Assembly (NCBI GenBank): GCA_026991055.1 | Contig: JALXCE010000001.1 | Span: 1-9,489 of the forward strand | Direction of reading: 5' to 3' | Origin: Caldifarciminota bacterium | GTDB lineage: Bacteria; Hydrothermota; Hydrothermia; B15-G9; WFZT01 | DNA: 9,489 nt | Shown: one piece after another, positions 6,012 to 9,489 of the stretch | How the letters are laid out: each line of letters opens with the position of its first letter | Numbering within the stretch: the first letter of the stretch is position 1 | The notes under the pieces: generated by a model | Seen by the model: the letters and a program-made list of their open reading frames with translations, nothing else | What the model was told of the DNA's origin: nothing | The model's database searches: none | Position numbers and translations under genes: made by a program

Positions 6012-6907
6012 TGGAAAATTTCAAGTCAGGTTATGTGGGAATAGTTGGAAGACCAAATGTTGGCAAATCAACTCTTATTAACAATTTTTTAAGGTTCAAG
6101 CTGTCCGCTATTTCACCAAAACCGCAGACAACAAGGCACAAGATTATTGGAATACTAACAGGTGATAATTACCAGGTCATATTCCTGGACACACCGGGAA
6201 TACTCGAGCGGGCCAAGTACGAACTCCATAAACTAATGGTAAAAAGGGCATTTGAGGCTATTGAAGAAGCAGACCTCGTTCTACATATCACAGAGCCCTT
6301 CCTGCCCCCACACGAAATAGATTTGAGGATCATTGAAGAAATTAAAAAGCGTGGGAAGAAATCCATTCTTGCCATAAACAAAATTGATACCATCAGGCGA
6401 GATGAGGTCCTGCCTGTGATTGACCACTATTCGAAGCTCCACAATTACCTTGAAATTGTTCCCATAAGCGCGCTAAAACTTATAAACACAGATGAACTGC
6501 TCGACCTCATTATCAAATACATACCTGAGGGAGAGCCCTTCTATCCACCGGATATAGTAACCGACAAGCCGGAGAGATTTTTCGTCTCAGAGTTGATAAG
6601 AGAAAAGGTCTTTTACCTTTATGGAGAGGAAATCCCCTACTCCACTGCGGTGCTTGTTGAGGAATTCATCGAAAATAGTCCACAGCATGGTGGTAAGGAC
6701 TACATCAGGGCAATCATCTATGTGGAGCGTGACACACAGAAGGCGATAATACTCGGTAAGGGTGGCAGAGCGATTAAAAAGTTGGGAACCATAGCAAGAA
6801 AAGAGATCGAGGCTCTTCTGGGCCGTCCTGTCTATCTTGAGCTCTGGGTGAAGGTAAAGCCAAAGTGGAGAAAAGATTTGAGAATTCTGAGTGAGTTAGG
6901 ATATTGA
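6011..6907 (+). CDS. era: GTPase Era, 16S rRNA-binding ribosome assembly factor
   Basis: Era is an essential GTPase that binds the 3' end of 16S rRNA and helps mature the small ribosomal subunit. From ATG 6011 the protein has 298 residues, the usual length. The GTPase domain shows G1 GRPNVGKST (13-21), the switch I region KPQTTRHK (37-44), G3 DTPG (60-63), G4 NKID (123-126) and G5 SAL (153-155). The C-terminal KH domain follows, with IILGKGGRAIKKLG (246-259) and LELWVKVKPKWRKD near the end. ATG 6011 is chosen because it aligns with Era N-termini (GYVGIVGRPN), has AGAGGAG 8 nt upstream, and overlaps the permease stop (TGATG). An in-frame opening further upstream at 5945 would sit inside the permease gene and is not needed. 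Confidence 0.96.
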   Translation: MENFKSGYVGIVGRPNVGKSTLINNFLRFKLSAISPKPQTTRHKIIGILTGDNYQVIFLDTPGILERAKYELHKLMVKRAFEAIEEADLVLHITEPFLPPHEIDLRIIEEIKKRGKKSILAINKIDTIRRDEVLPVIDHYSKLHNYLEIVPISALKLINTDELLDLIIKYIPEGEPFYPPDIVTDKPERFFVSELIREKVFYLYGEEIPYSTAVLVEEFIENSPQHGGKDYIRAIIYVERDTQKAIILGKGGRAIKKLGTIARKEIEALLGRPVYLELWVKVKPKWRKDLRILSELGY

Positions 6908-6933
6908 TGGAGGAAGAAGCATCAAAAAGTTAG
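6907..6933 (+). other. Short ATG-initiated leader reading into a stop; probable true start of the PAP2-like gene in another frame
   Basis: ATG 6907 overlaps the era stop (TGATG), has AGGA 5 nt upstream, and encodes MEEEASKS before TAG. One nucleotide back, at the A5 run (6924-6928), the frame continues as KKLAKLISYLSDGTL straight into the PAP2-like protein with no further stop. A single A deletion, a base-calling error, or -1 slippage on AAA would join the two. No ATG, GTG or TTG exists in the PAP2 frame between 6900 and 6981. Confidence 0.55.
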
Positions 6934-6980
6934 CAAAGCTTATCTCCTATCTATCGGATGGGACTTTAATCTCTGTCATT

Positions 6981-7508
6981 GTGTTCTATTTATTCGCAAA
7001 ACGTTACGAGCACTCGATAATGAAAGCTATCGAATGGACACTGCTAACTCTGATTTTCTCCACTTTAATCCCATTTACAGCCATTTATTACTCCTGGCGA
7101 CGTGGATGGATTTCAAGCTTTCATCTCGATAAAAGAGAAGAGCGGTGGAAATTTTTTGTAATAAGCATTCTCTCAGCTATGACTGGCGCGATTGTCCTCT
7201 ACGAACTTAATGCCCCACGTGTTCTCACAGTTGCAATGGTTAACTACGTAATTCTTGGCCTTGTTATGATGACAATTACTTTTTTCTGGAAGATAAGCCT
7301 GCATGCATCTTCTATAACTGCTTTTATGGTAGCAGTGGTCGTAGTATTTGGCACTCAATACTGGTGGGCATTGCTTTTTATCCTGCCGGTTTTATGGGCC
7401 CGGTACTACCTTAAAAAGCACACAGCAATGCAGCTTATTGCTGGAACTTTCGTTTCGTGTGTTATAACATTTTTCACGTTCAGCTACTTTTTAAAATCGG
7501 TCAAATAA
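6981..7508 (+). CDS. PAP2-like (phosphatidic acid phosphatase type 2) membrane protein; N-terminus probably begins further upstream
   Basis: A multi-pass membrane protein of the PAP2 superfamily, whose members hydrolyse lipid phosphates or polyprenyl diphosphates at the membrane. From GTG 6981 there are 175 residues with about five hydrophobic helices. Family motifs are degenerate: HLDKREER (48-55) where the first motif would fall, KISLH (104-108) in place of PSGH with the key His108, and R141-x5-H147-xxx-Q151 in place of R-x5-H-xxx-D. The HTxxQ form also occurs in dolichyl-diphosphatase-like members, so activity is plausible but not assured. The reading frame is open back to 6900, and 6921-6980 encodes another hydrophobic stretch (LISYLSDGTLISVIVFYLFA), so GTG 6981 falls within a helix and has no ribosome binding site. 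The true start is likely upstream through a frameshift at 6924-6928 or a non-standard ATC at 6921 (GGAGG, 7-nt spacer). The next gene begins 10 bp downstream. Confidence 0.72.
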   Translation: MFYLFAKRYEHSIMKAIEWTLLTLIFSTLIPFTAIYYSWRRGWISSFHLDKREERWKFFVISILSAMTGAIVLYELNAPRVLTVAMVNYVILGLVMMTITFFWKISLHASSITAFMVAVVVVFGTQYWWALLFILPVLWARYYLKKHTAMQLIAGTFVSCVITFFTFSYFLKSVK

Positions 7509-7518
7509 GGAGGAAGTT

Positions 7519-8424
7519 ATGTCAATACTGGTTGATGAGAAGACGAGGGTTATCATTCAGGGTATTACAGGAAGGGAGGGGTCAGCCCGTGCCAAATTGA
7601 TGAAGGAGTATGGGACAAATGTAGTTGGAGGAGTGACACCCGGAAGGGGAGGTATGGAAGTACACGGAATTCCCGTGTTTGATACGGTTAAAGAAGCTTG
7701 GGATGCGGTGGGGCCCATTGATGCAAGTGTTGTATTTGTGCCGGCACCCGCGGTAAAGGAAACAGCCCTCGAGGCAATTGAGGCAGGAGTTAAATTGCTT
7801 GTTTTGATACCTGATAGAGTGCCCATTCATGATGTTCTTGAAATAGCAAAGAGGGCCGAGGAGACCGGAGCAAAATTTGTTGGTCCAAATACACTTGGAC
7901 TCCTCTCACCAGGTAAGGCAGTACTTGGAATGATCGGTGGTAGAGCTGCATCAGCAAGAGAGTGGTTTAAACCCGGTTCTGTGGGAGTTACATCACGAAG
8001 TGGAGGTATTACCTCGGCAATTTCATATTACCTAACAAAAGCTGGACTTGGCGAAAGTACAATCATTCACGTGGGTGGAGATGCCGTGGTAGGACTCCCC
8101 CACCCTGAGGTTATTAAACTCTTTGAGCAGGATGAGCAGACAAAAGTTGTCGTGATGTTTGGAGAGATTGGAACCACTCAGGAAGAAAGGGTTGCTGATT
8201 TGATTGAAAAGGGTGAATTTACCAAACCACTTGTGGCCTTTATTGGTGGAAAGGCTGCAAAGTCTGGAACCCGATTCTCCCATGCCGGGGCAATCATTGA
8301 AGGAAATAGAGGCACGTGGGAGAGTAAGGTTAAACGCTTGAGAGAAGTAGGAGCCCACGTCGTCGAATCTTTTATGGACATTCCAAAGGTTACAAAAGAA
8401 ATTCTTGAAAAAATTGGAGGATGA
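7519..8424 (+). CDS. SucD-like acyl-CoA ligase (ADP/NDP-forming) alpha subunit, candidate citryl-CoA synthetase subunit
   Basis: Homologous to succinyl-CoA synthetase alpha (SucD). Such subunits bind CoA and carry the phosphohistidine used to make an acyl-CoA from the acid, ATP and CoA. In 301 residues: the CoA-binding Rossmann domain with QGITGREGSARAKLMKEYGT (13-32) and GGVTPGRGG, GPN (122-124) in VGPNTLGLLSPG where SucD has GPNCPG, SRSGGI, the ligase-domain GEIG (Glu216), and the active-site His255 in FSHAGAI (SucD usually has GHAGAI). AAGGAGG lies 5 nt before ATG 7519. Annotation by similarity alone would say succinate-CoA ligase, but the next gene, overlapping by 4 nt, is a citryl-CoA lyase. 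The pair matches the two domains of the ATP-citrate lyase large subunit, so citrate may be the substrate. No SucC/CcsA-like beta subunit is in the window. Fold is certain, substrate is not. Confidence 0.85.
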   Translation: MSILVDEKTRVIIQGITGREGSARAKLMKEYGTNVVGGVTPGRGGMEVHGIPVFDTVKEAWDAVGPIDASVVFVPAPAVKETALEAIEAGVKLLVLIPDRVPIHDVLEIAKRAEETGAKFVGPNTLGLLSPGKAVLGMIGGRAASAREWFKPGSVGVTSRSGGITSAISYYLTKAGLGESTIIHVGGDAVVGLPHPEVIKLFEQDEQTKVVVMFGEIGTTQEERVADLIEKGEFTKPLVAFIGGKAAKSGTRFSHAGAIIEGNRGTWESKVKRLREVGAHVVESFMDIPKVTKEILEKIGG

Positions 8425-8426
8425 AA

Positions 8427-9200
8427 ATGGGTGAACTTCACTGGAAAACATCAATTACAAAGATTGAACCCAACAAGATTTCTGTGAGGGGCTACCCCAT
8501 TGATTATCTGATGGGGAAAGTTACCTTCGCTCAGGCCATTTATCTTGTGCTAAAAGGTGAACTGCCAGATGAGAAAACGGGAAAAATGATAGACACCATT
8601 TTAGTTTCATCCATTGATCACGGTGCAACACCGCCTTCAACTCTTGCTGCGAGAACCATTGCCTCGACAGGATCACCTTTGAATGCTGCCCTTGCCGGTG
8701 GAATCCTTGCCATTTATAGATACCACGGAGGTGCCATTGAGGATGCGATGAGGTTTTATATCGAGGGTGTAAAGAGGGCCGAGGAAACGGGAAAGAGTCT
8801 TGAAGAAACTGCCATTGAGATGGTGAAGGAAAAGAAGGCCAAAAAGGAAAAGGTGTTTGGATTCGGCCACAGATACCATACCAATGACCCCAGGACCAAA
8901 AAGCTTTTTGAGATCGCGGAGGAGACCGGATATTCTGGTAAATACGTGGCCTTTGCAAAGGCAGTTCAAAAAGCACTTGAGGAGGTTCTTGGCAAACACC
9001 TTCCGATAAATGTTGATGGTGCCATTGCTGCTGTGCTCTGTGAGCTTGGATTTCCACCTGAGCTCGGGAACGCATTTTTTATTATGTCGAGAACTCCCGG
9101 GATAATTGCGCACGTGCACGAAGAGCAGACCAGAATGAAACCCATGCGAAAAATCCACCCTACAGACCACGAATACGATGGACCTGAGAGAGGGCTGTAG
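8427..9200 (+). CDS. Citryl-CoA lyase / citrate synthase-like protein
   Basis: A small citrate-synthase-fold protein (257 residues; citrate synthases are about 370-430) of the type that splits citryl-CoA into acetyl-CoA and oxaloacetate, the second half-reaction of ATP-citrate lyase. All three catalytic positions of the fold are present, numbered from ATG 8427: His100 (YHGGA), His148 (FGFGHRYHTNDPR) and Asp197 (NVDGAIAAVL). The NVDG context, rather than the NVDFYSG of true citrate synthases, favours the lyase/ACLY branch. The N-terminus WKTSITKIEPNKI and the ending DHEYDGPERGL also fit citryl-CoA lyases. ATG 8421 overlaps the upstream stop (ATGA) but sits directly against GGAGG (8416-8420). 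ATG 8427 has a proper 6-nt spacer and is preferred. Its likely partner is the SucD-like gene just upstream. Net direction in vivo is unknown. Confidence 0.85.
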   Translation: MGELHWKTSITKIEPNKISVRGYPIDYLMGKVTFAQAIYLVLKGELPDEKTGKMIDTILVSSIDHGATPPSTLAARTIASTGSPLNAALAGGILAIYRYHGGAIEDAMRFYIEGVKRAEETGKSLEETAIEMVKEKKAKKEKVFGFGHRYHTNDPRTKKLFEIAEETGYSGKYVAFAKAVQKALEEVLGKHLPINVDGAIAAVLCELGFPPELGNAFFIMSRTPGIIAHVHEEQTRMKPMRKIHPTDHEYDGPERGL

Positions 9201-9320
9201 AAAATTGTTGAGGCAGTAAAAGTTCTTTGGGAAGGGAATTGTACTTGAGGAAGGAATTTGGGTGGGAAAGTCTCATTTGGAAATAAGGTCTTTTTAACTT
9301 TTTCATCCACTTTTTTACGG

Positions 9321-9350
9321 TTGACAGGGAAAGGGTGGGTAAGCGATAAT
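9321..9350 (+). promoter_or_regulatory. Strong sigma70-type promoter for tRNA-Leu (and possibly glmS)
   Basis: A consensus -35 TTGACA (9321-9326) and -10 GATAAT (9345-9350) are separated by 18 bp. Transcription should begin near 9357, about 7 nt before the mature tRNA 5' end. The match to consensus is 11 of 12 bases, as expected for a stable-RNA gene. Confidence 0.75.
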
Positions 9351-9363
9351 AAACGCAAAACGT

Positions 9364-9448
9364 GCCGGAGTGGCGGAACTGGAAGACGCGGCGGATTCAA
9401 AATCCGCTGGTACCAAATACCGTGAGGGTTCGAATCCCTCCTCCGGCA
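9364..9448 (+). tRNA. tRNA-Leu (anticodon CAA)
   Basis: An 85-nt class II tRNA. Acceptor stem GCCGGAG (9364-9370) pairs with CTCCGGC (9441-9447), discriminator A9448. The D stem is GCG/CGC (9373-9375, 9387-9389). The anticodon stem GCGGA/TCCGC (9391-9395, 9403-9407) holds loop TTCAAAA with anticodon CAA at 9398-9400, reading UUG. The long variable arm has a GGTA/TACC stem (9409-9412, 9418-9421), and the T arm is GAGGG-TTCGAAT-CCCTC (9424-9440). CCA is not encoded (TAA follows), so a CCA-adding enzyme is needed. Confidence 0.97.
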
Positions 9449-9474
9449 TAATCCAGCTCCAAGAGGAGGGGAAA

Positions 9475-9489
9475 ATGTGTGGAATAGTT
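9475..9489 (+). CDS. glmS: Start of a class II glutamine amidotransferase gene, probably glmS, 3'-partial
   Basis: Only five codons, MCGIV, are in the window, but they are the invariant start of glucosamine-fructose-6-phosphate aminotransferase, where Cys2 becomes the N-terminal nucleophile that takes ammonia from glutamine. GAGGAGG (9463-9469) lies 5 nt before ATG 9475. GlmS makes glucosamine-6-phosphate, the entry to the UDP-GlcNAc pathway that the GlmU-like protein of this window completes. Asparagine synthetase B starts similarly (MCGI), so the assignment is probable, not certain. The gene begins 26 bp after the tRNA-Leu 3' end, with no terminator between them. Confidence 0.6.

Noticed and set aside
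7557..9170. Long minus-strand ORFs opposite the SucD-like and citryl-CoA lyase genes
   Set aside because: They are antisense shadows of clearly conserved + strand genes and have no family-like composition.
9201..9233. Coding-looking continuation after the citryl-CoA lyase TAG stop (KIVEAVKVLWEGN), as stop readthrough or a truncated gene
   Set aside because: The protein already ends in the way citryl-CoA lyases do (YDGPERGL), and the extension stops after about 15 residues. It could be chance or an old remnant.
9240..9320. Terminator after the citryl-CoA lyase gene in the T-rich stretch (T-runs near 9292-9302 and 9311-9316)
   Set aside because: No GC-rich hairpin precedes either T-run, so the T-runs alone are not enough.

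Overview
The window reads as chromosomal DNA from an anaerobic, outer-membrane-bearing (diderm) bacterium, probably of a little-cultivated lineage. The grounds are a ferredoxin-dependent 2-oxoacid oxidoreductase, an LptF/LptG-type lipopolysaccharide exporter permease, a GatC subunit (indirect Gln/Asn-tRNA charging), bacterial Era, and a class II tRNA-Leu without encoded CCA. No transposase, integrase, phage gene or CRISPR array is visible. All supported genes lie on the + strand and are tightly packed, with many ATGA/GTGA/TGATG overlaps, so the window is mostly polycistronic. A precise taxon cannot be named from the sequence alone.

Block 1 (1-4067) is one run of five genes: the 3' part of a 2-oxoglutarate:ferredoxin oxidoreductase alpha subunit (korA-like), a GlmU-type UDP-GlcNAc pyrophosphorylase lacking most of its acetyltransferase domain, gatC, a dolichol/polyprenol-phosphate-mannose-synthase-like glycosyltransferase, and an extended SDR epimerase/dehydratase-like protein.

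Block 2 (4068-4650) is a 583-bp gap with no credible gene. It holds three G/C-skewed palindromes, two with similar G-rich tails, a canonical G-quadruplex motif, five TTCGAA hexamers, a diverged direct repeat of about 26 bp and a small inverted repeat. The second palindrome ends in a T6 run and could act as a terminator. The gap ends in a good sigma70-type promoter placed so close to the next ATG that the mRNA should be leaderless.

Block 3 (4651-9200) encodes a DUF2905-type small membrane protein, an LptF/LptG-family permease, Era, a PAP2-like membrane phosphatase whose start region looks frameshifted, then a SucD-like CoA-ligase alpha subunit and a citryl-CoA lyase. These last two correspond to the two halves of the large subunit of ATP-citrate lyase. 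With korA in the same window they suggest, but do not prove, reductive-TCA-type citrate cleavage.

Block 4 (9201-9489) has a strong promoter, tRNA-Leu(CAA), and the first five codons (MCGIV) of a class II glutamine amidotransferase gene, most likely glmS. GlmS and GlmU act in the same UDP-GlcNAc pathway.
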